Assembly: GCF_021379005.1 (NCBI RefSeq) | Contig: NZ_CP075171.1 | Location: 2,170,001-2,234,000, forward strand | Source: Leptodesmis sichuanensis A121 | GTDB lineage: Bacteria; Cyanobacteriota; Cyanobacteriia; Leptolyngbyales; Leptolyngbyaceae | Direction: 5' to 3' | Length of the DNA stretch: 64,000 nt | Translations under genes and position numbers: made by a program | Notes under the pieces: model-generated | Databases searched by the model: none | Told to the model about the DNA's origin: nothing | What the model saw: the letters and a program-made list of their open reading frames with translations, nothing else | Shown here: piece by piece, positions 1-8,135 of the stretch | Numbering within the stretch: position 1 is the first letter of the stretch | Layout of the letters: every line of letters begins with the position of its first letter

Positions 1-449
1 GTTTCTGAATCCGAGTAGATTGGTAAATCCTTGCCCTGCTGTTTTAAGTAGGCCAGCGCGTGCACGATCGCTAAAAATTCCCCCAGGTTATTGGTTCCGT
101 GTGGAATCGGGCCTTGATGAAACAGCACCTCATGGGTGGCTGTACAAACCCCTTGATATTCAACCGCACCCGGATTGCCTGAACACGCCGCATCGACACA
201 AATACTATTTTCAATCAAGCGATCAAGAGATGGCTGATTGGCTGTAAATCCCTGTTGGCTCTTTACCTGCTCGACCAGTTCACTATTCTGATTCGCCGCT
301 GCGATCGCGGCCTCTGCTTCCTCTCTGGTGTTGAAAGATTTGTATATGGCACCACTGAAGCCTTTCACCTGTTTCTCACATTGACTCCACCTGGTAAAGA
401 TTCCGGTTTGTCTGCCTTTGATCACCGCGTAATATTTTGTTTTTGTCAT
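1..449 (-). CDS. rnhA: Ribonuclease HI with N-terminal hybrid-binding domain (partial)
   Basis: The leftward frame starts at the ATG at 449 and runs off the left edge, so the C-terminal part is missing; 149 codons are visible. Residues about 6-40 (YYAVIKGRQTGIFTRW, then GAIYKSF) match the viroplasmin-like RNA/DNA-hybrid-binding domain found at the front of many RNase HI proteins. After a linker the RNase H fold begins with VDAACSGNPG, whose Asp86 would be the first catalytic carboxylate, followed by NNLGEFLA (catalytic Glu) and PIYSDSET (catalytic Asp). The enzyme would cut the RNA strand of RNA/DNA hybrids in the cytoplasm. It lies 26 bp downstream of the MOSC gene and is probably in the same transcript. 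The fold and domain order are clear; only the missing C-terminus limits the call. Confidence 0.9.
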   Translation of the reverse strand, partial: MTKTKYYAVIKGRQTGIFTRWSQCEKQVKGFSGAIYKSFNTREEAEAAIAAANQNSELVEQVKSQQGFTANQPSLDRLIENSICVDAACSGNPGAVEYQGVCTATHEVLFHQGPIPHGTNNLGEFLAIVHALAYLKQQGKDLPIYSDSE

Positions 450-475
450 CCTACAGCCCACCTTTCTCCTAAACG

Positions 476-1267
476 TTACAGGGTTTCCAGCCCCAGGTGA
501 ACCGAATCCCCGACCCGCAGCATCTTTCTGCCTTCTGAAGGTGTTAGCCGAGTATTAATCGCTAGACGGTAAAAGTGATTGAAGCGAGAGGTATCTACCC
601 AGTTCGGTAGAGTTTGTTGGCGTTGATCTGAGAAGATTTTTTGAAATTCGGGATAGGCTTCCCCGGTTTCCTGATCGCGGGTGGGTACAATGCAGCGTTG
701 ACAGGGATTGACTCCCATGAAATTGACCATGCCAATTTGAAACGGAACGAAGGTGCCTGTTTGAGCATACAACTGGTCTTCCCAGAACGGCTCCACATCA
801 GCGATTTCCAGGGTAGTTCGCATCCGTTTTCGCAGACTGTCCACAGCCAAACCCGGAAACCAGGAGGCTACTGTCTCCAGAGTTGCGGTACTGATCACGG
901 TCGGGCCAGGAGAGTTCGTGTCGTCTGGAAAGCCCATTTCGGCGTTGTGAATCAGCTTCACGGGAAAACCAAAATACTCGCTCAACCATTCCTCTAACGA
1001 CACCCGATCGTCATCCAGATGAAATGGTGCGGCCTGATCAGATGCTGCAATGCTCAGGGACACCAGACGATTTCCCAAGTCAAACGTAGCCCTTAGCTTG
1101 TGAACCGCAGCCGTGCGTTTACCATTGACAAATTTACCCTGGTAATCCACGATTGCATACTCGCGATCGCCCTGCAGTGCTCCGCTGTCCAACACCATCG
1201 CCTGCTGCACCGCAATCCCATCCAGTGACTTGATGGGATATAAAATAATCCGGCTGAGATAGGGCAT
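476..1267 (-). CDS. MOSC-domain protein, YcbX/mARC-like
   Basis: A 263-residue protein with the two-part layout of YcbX/mARC proteins. An N-terminal MOSC beta-barrel comes first (residues about 1-110; YPIKSLDG and GDREYAIVD are typical). The MOSC domain follows, holding NPCQRCIVPTRD around residue 190, where a conserved cysteine is expected to ligate molybdenum cofactor. Known relatives reduce N-hydroxylated compounds using an electron donor; here no ferredoxin domain is fused, so the electron partner is unknown. The start lies 5 bp after the bciB stop, indicating co-transcription and possibly translational coupling. The family is certain; substrate and role are inferred. Confidence 0.85.
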   Translation of the reverse strand: MPYLSRIILYPIKSLDGIAVQQAMVLDSGALQGDREYAIVDYQGKFVNGKRTAAVHKLRATFDLGNRLVSLSIAASDQAAPFHLDDDRVSLEEWLSEYFGFPVKLIHNAEMGFPDDTNSPGPTVISTATLETVASWFPGLAVDSLRKRMRTTLEIADVEPFWEDQLYAQTGTFVPFQIGMVNFMGVNPCQRCIVPTRDQETGEAYPEFQKIFSDQRQQTLPNWVDTSRFNHFYRLAINTRLTPSEGRKMLRVGDSVHLGLETL

Positions 1268-1272
1268 AGTCT

Positions 1273-2469
1273 TCAGGACTCCGGAAGTTTGTACTGTCCC
1301 ACAATCCGTTTGGCATACTCCGGCACATGGCTCTCCAGTTTTTCGGGATGATGGCGTTTCACGTACAGGTAATTGCGGGTGAAGTGAGAATCGATCGAGA
1401 AGCGGGCATATTCCAATCCTTTTGGCCCAATCCGTTCAATCACCACGCCCATCAATTTAGCGGCCCACATGGGTAAGGTCACACCCTTGTCGTAAGCGGG
1501 AATGCTCTGCTGTACTGCCTGTTTGCGATCGCCCTGGGAAGTCACAGGTTGCGTTTCAATCTGATCCTGTACCAGATCTAGCATTTCCTGACCGCGATCG
1601 TTCCGCACCACAATCCACTGCCAGCCGAACGGTGCTCCCATGTAGCCGACCACCAAGTCTGCCAGGGAATTGACGTAATCAAAACAACTCATGCAGGAGG
1701 GAGCGAATACATCTTTCAGTTGGTTAGTCTTCAACCCGAAAAACGGCACCGTTTCCGTGGAGCCATCTTCGTGCTTAAAATGCACCCGGAAGTCCTGCAT
1801 GAATTCGTAGTAGACGACTGTTTCCGGCGATCGGCTGGTAGTGTCTAAAAACTTTTGCAGTCCGGCGCGGGTGACATTATCCACGCAGGGTGTTCCCAGG
1901 ACATAAAGCTTTTCTAATCCCAGTTGTTTTTCCACCGTTCGCAGGGCTTGAATCTGACATCCCACCCCAATCACCAGCAACCGCTTCAGGCCAGATTGCT
2001 CGATTTGCTCCAGAACTGACAAATTGGGAGACAGGGTGGGTTTATTCACCCGTGCTGCTAGAATTTCCTCCGGAGTACGCGCAATCACAGGCTTGGGCTG
2101 AAAGCGATCGTCCTCCGTATTCTGGACACAAACCACGCCTTCCACAAACCCACGGGTCAGCATTTGAATGGCGATCGAGCTAACAATTCCAGTCCACTGT
2201 GCTCCCGGAATTGGCTCTGTTTTACGCGCCGCCATCATCTCCTGATGCACCCCAAAGTACCAGTCATCCTGGTTGTCTAAATTGCGACTGCGACCGTGAG
2301 CTGCCGCTTCCAGCTCGGCGATATGTTGCGTCAGGAAAGCACATGCCTCTTTCACATAATGGATGTAATAGGTGTCACACAGACCACACTCGCTACAAAG
2401 TTCTTTTGCAGGACGACGGCTAGACGGCTTGAGCGCTTTTGCTTTTTGATGAGGATAAACAGCAGTCAT
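1273..2469 (-). CDS. bciB: 3,8-divinyl protochlorophyllide 8-vinyl reductase, ferredoxin type
   Basis: A 398-residue flavin and iron-sulfur protein of the coenzyme F420 hydrogenase beta-subunit family, closely resembling cyanobacterial Slr1923/BciB as I remember it. It would reduce the 8-vinyl group of divinyl (proto)chlorophyllide with ferredoxin electrons, a step of chlorophyll a synthesis. Visible landmarks are the N-terminal cysteine cluster CSECGLC (residues about 24-30), the VIGVGCQIQALR segment, LGTPCVDN, and APSCMSCFDY, which together supply the cluster cysteines. The C-terminus SHFTRNYLYVKRHHP is also characteristic. It is the first gene of a leftward group with the MOSC and RNase HI genes. 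The ABC transporter starting at 2660 is divergent, so both promoters lie in 2470-2659. Confidence 0.92.
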   Translation of the reverse strand: MTAVYPHQKAKALKPSSRRPAKELCSECGLCDTYYIHYVKEACAFLTQHIAELEAAAHGRSRNLDNQDDWYFGVHQEMMAARKTEPIPGAQWTGIVSSIAIQMLTRGFVEGVVCVQNTEDDRFQPKPVIARTPEEILAARVNKPTLSPNLSVLEQIEQSGLKRLLVIGVGCQIQALRTVEKQLGLEKLYVLGTPCVDNVTRAGLQKFLDTTSRSPETVVYYEFMQDFRVHFKHEDGSTETVPFFGLKTNQLKDVFAPSCMSCFDYVNSLADLVVGYMGAPFGWQWIVVRNDRGQEMLDLVQDQIETQPVTSQGDRKQAVQQSIPAYDKGVTLPMWAAKLMGVVIERIGPKGLEYARFSIDSHFTRNYLYVKRHHPEKLESHVPEYAKRIVGQYKLPES

Positions 2470-2659
2470 GGGAGCAGTTTTTTATAGCGGCTTGTCATCA
2501 ACACTGATGATCACAATAGCCCAATGCTGTCCCCTGAGGATAGAGGAACGAGATTATTCGATTTGCGATCGCCCCTGATATACAAACTTGTGAATGGGGT
2601 GGCAAATCGGATGGAGAGAGGTTAGGCTAGCGGATAACTTTGTCTGAGGGGCAACCCCT

Positions 2660-3610
2660 ATGGTGAAAGAACTAGCCATTCGCACCCAGGATTTGACGAA
2701 GCAATTCGATCGCCAGATTGCGGTTCATGAGGTCGATCTGCATATTGAGGTGGGAGAGGTATATGGGTTAATTGGCCCGAATGGAGCCGGAAAAACCACC
2801 CTGATTCGGATGCTGGCAGCAGCGGAAGAACCCACCCTGGGCGAGATTTATATCAACGGTGAACAGTTGCGGCGCGATCAGGACAACGTCCACCTGAAAC
2901 GGCAAATTGGTTATCTGCCCGATGACTTTCCGCTGTACGATGACCTGACTGTTTGGGACTACTTAGAGTACTTTGCTCGCCTGTATCATCTGCGGGAACC
3001 CCGTCGCAGTCAGCGATTGCGGGAAGTCCTGGAATTGGTGCAACTGACTCATAAGCGCCAGAGTACGATCGCCACCCTATCCAGAGGCATGAAACAGCGG
3101 CTCAGTTTAGCCCGCACCATTATTCACGCTCCCCTAGTCTTGTTACTGGATGAACCCGTATCGGGCCTGGATCCGATCGCCCGTATGCAGTTCCGCGAGA
3201 TTATCAAAGTCTTGCAGGAAGCCAAAATGACAATTTTGATTTCCTCCCATGTCCTCAGTGACCTGGCCGAACTGTGTACTTCGATCGGCATTATGGAACT
3301 GGGGTATCTGGTGGAAAGCGCCTCTTTGCAAACCCTGTATCAGCGTCTCAGCCGTCAACACATTCTGCTAACCACGCTGGGTAATTTAGATCCCTTAATG
3401 GCCGAGTTACGCCAGCATCCCCAGGTGGAGCAGATTGAAGTATTGCCAGGCACTCAGCGCTTGAAAGCTTACTTTTCGGGCGATCAGGAAGCCAGTGCAG
3501 ACTTACTGCGATCGCTGATTGCTGCAGGAATTCCCCTCACCGAATTCCAACCCATTCACGAGGATCTGGAAACGATCTTTCTCAAACTCGGCCACCAACA
3601 AACGTCTTAA
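2660..3610 (+). CDS. ABC-2 type exporter ATP-binding protein
   Basis: A 316-residue nucleotide-binding subunit. Walker A GPNGAGKTT is near residue 40, the signature loop LSRGMKQR near 140, Walker B LVLLLDEP near 160, and the switch His in ISSHVLSDL near 195. A roughly 90-residue C-terminal extension (from about 220) is usual for CcmA/DrrA-like exporters. The next gene encodes the matching permease 82 bp downstream, so the two probably form one exporter in the plasma membrane. The substrate cannot be told. The start ATG at 2660 follows a GGGGCAACC stretch that is a weak ribosome site. Confidence 0.9.
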   Translation: MVKELAIRTQDLTKQFDRQIAVHEVDLHIEVGEVYGLIGPNGAGKTTLIRMLAAAEEPTLGEIYINGEQLRRDQDNVHLKRQIGYLPDDFPLYDDLTVWDYLEYFARLYHLREPRRSQRLREVLELVQLTHKRQSTIATLSRGMKQRLSLARTIIHAPLVLLLDEPVSGLDPIARMQFREIIKVLQEAKMTILISSHVLSDLAELCTSIGIMELGYLVESASLQTLYQRLSRQHILLTTLGNLDPLMAELRQHPQVEQIEVLPGTQRLKAYFSGDQEASADLLRSLIAAGIPLTEFQPIHEDLETIFLKLGHQQTS

Positions 3611-3656
3611 AAATTAGGAATTAAAAATTAAGAATTAAAAATTAGTACTAAAAAAA
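3611..3656. repeat. AT-rich short tandem repeat between ABC genes
   Basis: Three imperfect copies of a unit like GGAATTAAAAATTA fill the spacer between the exporter ATPase and permease genes. This looks like a cyanobacterial short tandemly repeated sequence. No function is implied by the sequence. Confidence 0.55.
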
Positions 3657-3692
3657 ACCTTCAGATCTTCTTCACTCTTCGGAGGGGTAACC

Positions 3693-5279
3693 ATGATTCC
3701 CAACCTGCTACTGCCTTTGACCGACTGGAATCCTCAGTTTTTTCGCGAGGTGAAAGGCCGGTTTAAACCTAAAAATATTGGTATCGCGATCGCTGGATCG
3801 TTAGCGGCTCAAAGTATGCTGCTGCTGTTTTTGTGGATGGCGCTGCCATCGTCGATCAAAGATGACTATAATCGCTATTGCCTCTCTCAAGGTAGTTACT
3901 ATGAGCGGCAATGCATTTTAGATGCGGCTGGCAATCTGCTAATTAATTGGCAGCTTTGGTGGTTTGATTTGTTTGCAATTCTTAGTTGGCTACTGCCGTT
4001 GCTACTGATAGTGGGTGGTGTGTACCAACTGATTGCTGACCTGGCAAAAGAGGAGCGTCGCGGCACTCTTAATTTTCTGCGCCTCAGTCCCCAAACCAGT
4101 CAAAGTATCCTGATTGGCAAGTTGCTGGGGGTGCCTTTAGTCCTCTGGTTGGCGGCGATCGTCGCCGTACCATTGCATCTCTGGTCGGCTTCTGTTGCTG
4201 CAGTGTCAACCCCAGCAGTGCTCTCCATTTATTTAGTCACCTTGATGACCTGTGGTTTCTTTTATACAGGTGCCGTTCTGTATGCGCTGTTGGGGAAAGC
4301 GCAAGCCTGGTTGGGAGCAGGGGGAGCCTGGTTTGGCTATAGCATCGTGTTTTTGGCCTGGCAAAGCACTGGTGAGTATGCAGCAGGGCGCTTATACCTG
4401 GGACCACACAAGTGGTATTTTCTGTCCATCAATCAAAGTTTGCTCTTGAGTGTACTGTTTGCGAGCATCATCTGTGTTCTGGGTGCTCTGGGGATCTGGA
4501 AAGCTATCAATAGACGGTTTCGCAATCCCAGTTCAACTCTGATCAGCAAGCGTCAGAGCTATATTATGACATTGGGATTTGAGATCTTTTTGCTGGGGTT
4601 TGCCGTTCGCTATATAGACAAAGACTTCTTCCATCTCATTCCTGATCTGATCAGTTTCATAGTTGGAAATACAATCTGGTTTTTAGCATTGATGGTGGCT
4701 CTCACACCTCCGCGTCAAGTTCTTTTAGACTGGACGAGATACCGTCAAAATCATGACTTTCAGTATCATCCACACCAACGATCGCTGCTACGAGATCTCA
4801 TGAGTGGCGAAAAGAGTCCGGCCCTGGTGGCGATCGCCCTCAATTTGCTAATCTCTGTTGCCGTCCTGACTCCCTGGATCATCAGTTGGGGAGATGCTAA
4901 ACTGCAAACCACCGCATTTTTAGGATTGCTATTTAGTAGTTTGTTTCTATTGATTTGTGCAACGCTGATTCAATCCACCATGATGATTAAGTCTCATAAG
5001 CGAACAATTTCCCTCGCTATTCTATTGGGACTACCTGTCGTCATTCTGCCTATCTTTCTATTGATATTCAGATTTAACTTGAACAGTAATCAGGCCCTGC
5101 TGTGGCTGTTCTCTGCATTTGCTTTGCCCGGTTTAGTAACTGCGTCTATTCAGACGATCGCCTTTGGTCTACTGGCTCATATCGCTACTTTGGCAATCCT
5201 GATGACTCACGCCACACATCAACTGCGACAGGCTGGAAAATCGGAGTTGAAAGCACTATTGGCAAAGCGGCAGATTTAG
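3693..5279 (+). CDS. ABC-2 type exporter membrane protein
   Basis: A 528-residue, strongly hydrophobic protein with about 11-12 predicted membrane segments and a short basic C-terminus. GGVYQLIADLAKEERRGTL near residue 110 resembles the cytoplasmic coupling region of ABC-2 permeases. A good ribosome site (GGAGGGGTAACC) precedes the ATG at 3693. It sits directly after its likely ATPase partner and ends before a hairpin repeat. The family is supported by hydrophobicity and context rather than by a sharp motif, and the substrate is unknown. Confidence 0.75.
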   Translation: MIPNLLLPLTDWNPQFFREVKGRFKPKNIGIAIAGSLAAQSMLLLFLWMALPSSIKDDYNRYCLSQGSYYERQCILDAAGNLLINWQLWWFDLFAILSWLLPLLLIVGGVYQLIADLAKEERRGTLNFLRLSPQTSQSILIGKLLGVPLVLWLAAIVAVPLHLWSASVAAVSTPAVLSIYLVTLMTCGFFYTGAVLYALLGKAQAWLGAGGAWFGYSIVFLAWQSTGEYAAGRLYLGPHKWYFLSINQSLLLSVLFASIICVLGALGIWKAINRRFRNPSSTLISKRQSYIMTLGFEIFLLGFAVRYIDKDFFHLIPDLISFIVGNTIWFLALMVALTPPRQVLLDWTRYRQNHDFQYHPHQRSLLRDLMSGEKSPALVAIALNLLISVAVLTPWIISWGDAKLQTTAFLGLLFSSLFLLICATLIQSTMMIKSHKRTISLAILLGLPVVILPIFLLIFRFNLNSNQALLWLFSAFALPGLVTASIQTIAFGLLAHIATLAILMTHATHQLRQAGKSELKALLAKRQI

Positions 5280-5303
5280 ATAGTCTTTCAGAAAAATAGA
5301 GTT

Positions 5304-5332
5304 GTAGAGACATTCCGCCGGAACGTCTCTAC
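5304..5332. repeat. GTAGAGAC hairpin repeat, possible two-way terminator
   Basis: A 13-bp stem (GTAGAGACATTCC with GGAACGTCTCTAC, one mismatch) closes a 3-base GCC loop. It lies between two convergent genes, the exporter permease and the DUF4090-like gene. Near-identical GTAGAGACGTTCC hairpins are a common dispersed repeat in cyanobacterial genomes. Its position would allow it to end transcription from both sides, but no T-run follows. Confidence 0.6.
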
Positions 5333-5357
5333 TTTGCATATTCACAGCGGAGCCAGG

Positions 5358-5681
5358 CTATTTCCCACCGTAATAGAAGGCGATTTCCTTCTCCTTCAAG
5401 GGGGCAAAATCTGCTGCAATCAACATCTGGTTTAATTCATCCTGGGGAATGTGCTTGGCCCCAATCCGGACAATCCGCGATCGCATCGTATTACTGACCC
5501 CACTGCGTTGCCGTCCGGCTTCCAGGGCCATCACTTTTTTGTAAAGATCTAGCTTGGCGGGTGGTATAGGTGTACCATCAAAATCAATTCCCTGCGCGAT
5601 CGCCACATCGATCGCATCAGCACCAACGGTACTTGGGGAAGAACTGGCTTCAGAAGACATAAAGGGATCTCGCAAACTCAT
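5358..5681 (-). CDS. Small conserved cyanobacterial protein, DUF4090-like
   Basis: A roughly 107-residue soluble protein, recognised tentatively as the cyanobacterial DUF4090 family. Features are an acidic, Ser-rich start, then AIDVAIAQGIDFDGTPIP, a central helix KLDLYKKVMALEAGRQRSG, and a C-terminus ending in FYYGGK. I chose the ATG at 5681. The frame extends to a TTG at 5696, but that stretch belongs to a dispersed repeat, and the ATG at 5660 is also possible. No function is known to me. It is convergent with the ABC permease and divergent from the coiled-coil gene. Confidence 0.65.
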   Translation of the reverse strand: MSLRDPFMSSEASSSPSTVGADAIDVAIAQGIDFDGTPIPPAKLDLYKKVMALEAGRQRSGVSNTMRSRIVRIGAKHIPQDELNQMLIAADFAPLKEKEIAFYYGGK

Positions 5682-5750
5682 CCTTGTCCAATCCAAGATC
5701 TGGGTTTCGCTGATAGGGAAGCCCCAGGTTCCTGGCTGGATTTGGTTTAA
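5682..5750 (+). repeat. Dispersed 70-bp repeat, copy 1
   Basis: This segment aligns over its length with two other places in the window (33144-33217 on the other strand and 51478-51553). The shared framework is CCTTG.CCAA.TCCA at the left and GCTGGA.TTGGTTTAA at the right, with the ends partly complementary. Copy 1 is the most diverged of the three. It lies immediately upstream of the DUF4090-like gene and would be part of its 5' region. Confidence 0.55.
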
Positions 5751-5854
5751 CCAGGGTATTCTATCAAGGCAACACTGAAAAAACTTAAAATTGCTTTTCA
5801 GAGCGGGCGGTTAGGATTTGGAGGTAAAAAGTGGAACATGGGAGGTGGAACTGC

Positions 5855-6139
5855 ATGGACGCCAATCAACAATTTGATCGGATTGACGAAAAGTCAGAGA
5901 TCCTGATCAATCAGGTGGGCCATCTGACAGAAGGATTAGTAGATCTGAAATTAACTGTTGAACGACAGGCTGAGACGGTCGTTTGCCTCCTGTCAGAAGG
6001 ATTAGCAGACATCAGGACGACTATTGAGCGCCAGGTGGTTGTCGCCGAACGGCAGGCTGAAACAATGGATCGACAGGCCACAGCAGTCGATCGCTTGGTC
6101 ACCATCGTGAACAATTTGCTGCAACAGCGGACGGATTAG
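5855..6139 (+). CDS. Small coiled-coil protein next to SbcD-like nuclease
   Basis: A 94-residue hydrophilic protein, almost entirely heptad-like helix. It contains an internal duplication: LTEGLVDLKLTVERQAETV is followed by LSEGLADIRTTIERQ, and the DNA encoding both is still alike. I chose the ATG at 5855, 10 bp after GGGAGG; a GTG at 5831 in the same frame is an alternative with its own GGAGG. The stop is 2 bp before the start of the nuclease gene, so the two are translationally linked. No known family was recognised. A role as a partner of the nuclease is inference from position only. Confidence 0.6.
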   Translation: MDANQQFDRIDEKSEILINQVGHLTEGLVDLKLTVERQAETVVCLLSEGLADIRTTIERQVVVAERQAETMDRQATAVDRLVTIVNNLLQQRTD

Positions 6140-6141
6140 CT

Positions 6142-7407
6142 ATGCCCAGATTTCTTCATATTGCCGACATTCACCTGGGGTTTGATCGCTATGACAGCAA
6201 AGAGCGTACCCTGGATTTTTTCCTGGCATTTCAGGATGTGTTGCGGAAATATGCGATCGCTCAGTCAGTTGATTTTGTCTTGATTGCAGGCGACTTATTT
6301 GAACATCGGACGCTACAGCCCAACATCCTGAATCAGGCTAAGTTGTGTTTACAGGAACTGCAGGAGGCGGGCATTCCGGTCATTGCGATCGAAGGCAACC
6401 ACGATAATCGTCCCTATGGTACAAAGACCAGTTGGTTACGCTATCTCGCGGAATGGTACAACCTGATTTTGCTGGAACCAGGGGATTCTGCCAGCGGAGA
6501 GCTGATTTATGAACCCTGGGATTGGGAAACGCGGCAGGGGGGCTACATTGACCTGGACTGTGGTGTACGTGTGATTGGTTCTAACTGGTACGGAGCTTCT
6601 GCCCCCAGAGCGATCGCCCAGTTGGCCGACTCCATTCAGCAACTCCCGTCCGGCCCAGACCACACGATCATGCTGTTCCACCACGGGCTAGAAGGACAGA
6701 TCGCCCGCTACCAGGGAGCCTTAAATTACAAAGATCTATTACCCCTGAAAACAGCCGGAGTAGATTATCTGGCGCTGGGGCACATTCACAAGAACTATGA
6801 AGAGCAGGGCTGGATCTTTAATCCCGGTTCTCTGGAAGCCAACAGTATTGAGGAAAGCCGTTACAAGCGGGGGGCTTATTTAGTTGAAATCAGTTCCGAT
6901 GGTATTCGAGCCAATCTGCAGCAGGAGTACTATCAGCGCCCTGTCGTGTGTCTGCGTCTGAAACTGCGCGGGCAGGAGAGTCTGGAAGCAGTGCAGGCAG
7001 GAGCGATCGCCGAAATCCAGCAAGCGATCCAGGCAGGTCAATTAATTCCCGATCAGGCTCCGATCGTTGAATTACGGATCGAAGGTCAGGTCGGCTTCGA
7101 TCGTCTGGAACTGGACACTCGCAAACTGCAGCAAGATTTGAAACAACTCAGCAACGCCCTGATTTTTCTGTTGAAATATGATGTGGATTCCGTCGAGTAC
7201 GCCACTCCCTTGGCCGATGATGCCAGTCGGTTGCAGATTGAACAGGAAGTATTCACTGATTTATTGACGGCTCATAACACTTATAAGAAACAGGCCCAAA
7301 AACTGGCGCAGGGCTTGATCGGTTTGAAAGATCAGCAATTAGAAGGGCGATCGGAAGCAGACCTCTATGATTTTGTCCAAGCTCTGCTAGATGCCAACAT
7401 CAGCTAG
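6142..7407 (+). CDS. DNA repair exonuclease, SbcD/Mre11-like metallophosphoesterase
   Basis: A 421-residue protein with all five motifs of the SbcD/Mre11 calcineurin-like nuclease core: DIHLG at residue 8, GDLFEH near 50, GNHDNR near 85, HHG near 178 and GHIH near 216. These residues bind the two metal ions. The remaining 150 residues form the capping and tail region. Relatives trim DNA ends together with an SbcC/Rad50 ATPase. No such ATPase is in this window; instead a small coiled-coil protein lies immediately upstream. The stop codon lies in a 17-bp tandem duplication (see 7387-7420). Confidence 0.88.
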   Translation: MPRFLHIADIHLGFDRYDSKERTLDFFLAFQDVLRKYAIAQSVDFVLIAGDLFEHRTLQPNILNQAKLCLQELQEAGIPVIAIEGNHDNRPYGTKTSWLRYLAEWYNLILLEPGDSASGELIYEPWDWETRQGGYIDLDCGVRVIGSNWYGASAPRAIAQLADSIQQLPSGPDHTIMLFHHGLEGQIARYQGALNYKDLLPLKTAGVDYLALGHIHKNYEEQGWIFNPGSLEANSIEESRYKRGAYLVEISSDGIRANLQQEYYQRPVVCLRLKLRGQESLEAVQAGAIAEIQQAIQAGQLIPDQAPIVELRIEGQVGFDRLELDTRKLQQDLKQLSNALIFLLKYDVDSVEYATPLADDASRLQIEQEVFTDLLTAHNTYKKQAQKLAQGLIGLKDQQLEGRSEADLYDFVQALLDANIS

Positions 7408-7420
7408 ATGCCAACATCAG
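7387..7420. repeat. 17-bp tandem duplication over a stop codon
   Basis: CTAGATGCCAACATCAG occurs twice back to back, at 7387-7403 and 7404-7420. The nuclease stop TAG is formed at the junction. With one copy the protein would instead end two residues later with Glu and then TAG. The effect on the protein is therefore a trivial tail change. Confidence 0.85.
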
Positions 7421-7657
7421 TGAGTAGGCTATTTCCCCACCAACCTCATGTAAAATCGCCAGACCAAAAGCCAAAATCCTATTGCTTGAGGTCATACCCA
7501 ACCCACAAAAGATTTATTAAGAAAGTCAAGCATATATCAGAAAATCCCTTATGATTGCTACGGCAATTATTGAGTAAAATTTGATGCCAGATTCTGCATC
7601 AGTGACTCTGCATCAATAGCTCTACACCAGTAGTAATGATGGTGAAAGTGATAATTA

Positions 7658-8071
7658 ATGCGCTATCTTTCTCAATTCGCAATATTGATTATCACAATTG
7701 TCTTAGGCATTATCGCTTTAATTCTTTATTCATATCATCTGAATTCTTCTAACTCAAATTTTCCGGTTACGAAGGAGCCTACTTCGGTGTCTTCTGATTA
7801 TTCTCAAAAGCTTGCACCCAATGTACGAATGCAGTTGAATCAGGTGCCTGCCAGGGAGAATCCTCAGGTAGAAATTCTGGTGCGGATTACTGGCACATTA
7901 GAGTCTGGTCAGCGATCGCAATTAGAAGCTGCGGGTATGCAAATTCGTGGGCTGATGGGGGAAGTCGTTGTGGGAGTCATTGATCTGCGTCAAATTCCTC
8001 GCATCGCTGAACTTGAGTTTGTCCGGTACATTGAGCTATCCAGTCCTGTCTATCCTCACTCCTCACGGTAG
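7658..8071 (+). CDS. Membrane-anchored protease-propeptide-like protein
   Basis: A 137-residue protein with one N-terminal membrane helix (residues about 6-27), a Ser/Thr-rich linker to about 60, then a compact domain from about 60 to 130. That domain aligns with the N-terminal region of the protease encoded 65 bp downstream. VEILVRITG pairs with VEVLMQYTG, GEVVVGVIDLRQIPRIAELEFVR pairs with GRVVVGTVPLARLPELEAL, and both end at a SSPVYP/ATPIQP-type motif. It therefore looks like a free-standing subtilase propeptide or inhibitor domain held on the membrane, facing outside. I do not know this architecture as a named family. Role as inhibitor or folding helper is inference. Confidence 0.65.
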   Translation: MRYLSQFAILIITIVLGIIALILYSYHLNSSNSNFPVTKEPTSVSSDYSQKLAPNVRMQLNQVPARENPQVEILVRITGTLESGQRSQLEAAGMQIRGLMGEVVVGVIDLRQIPRIAELEFVRYIELSSPVYPHSSR

Positions 8072-8135
8072 GCATTCTCAATGCCACTCTCGATCGATCA
8101 ATTCTTCAATCAATTCACCAGTTCTGAGGTAATCC

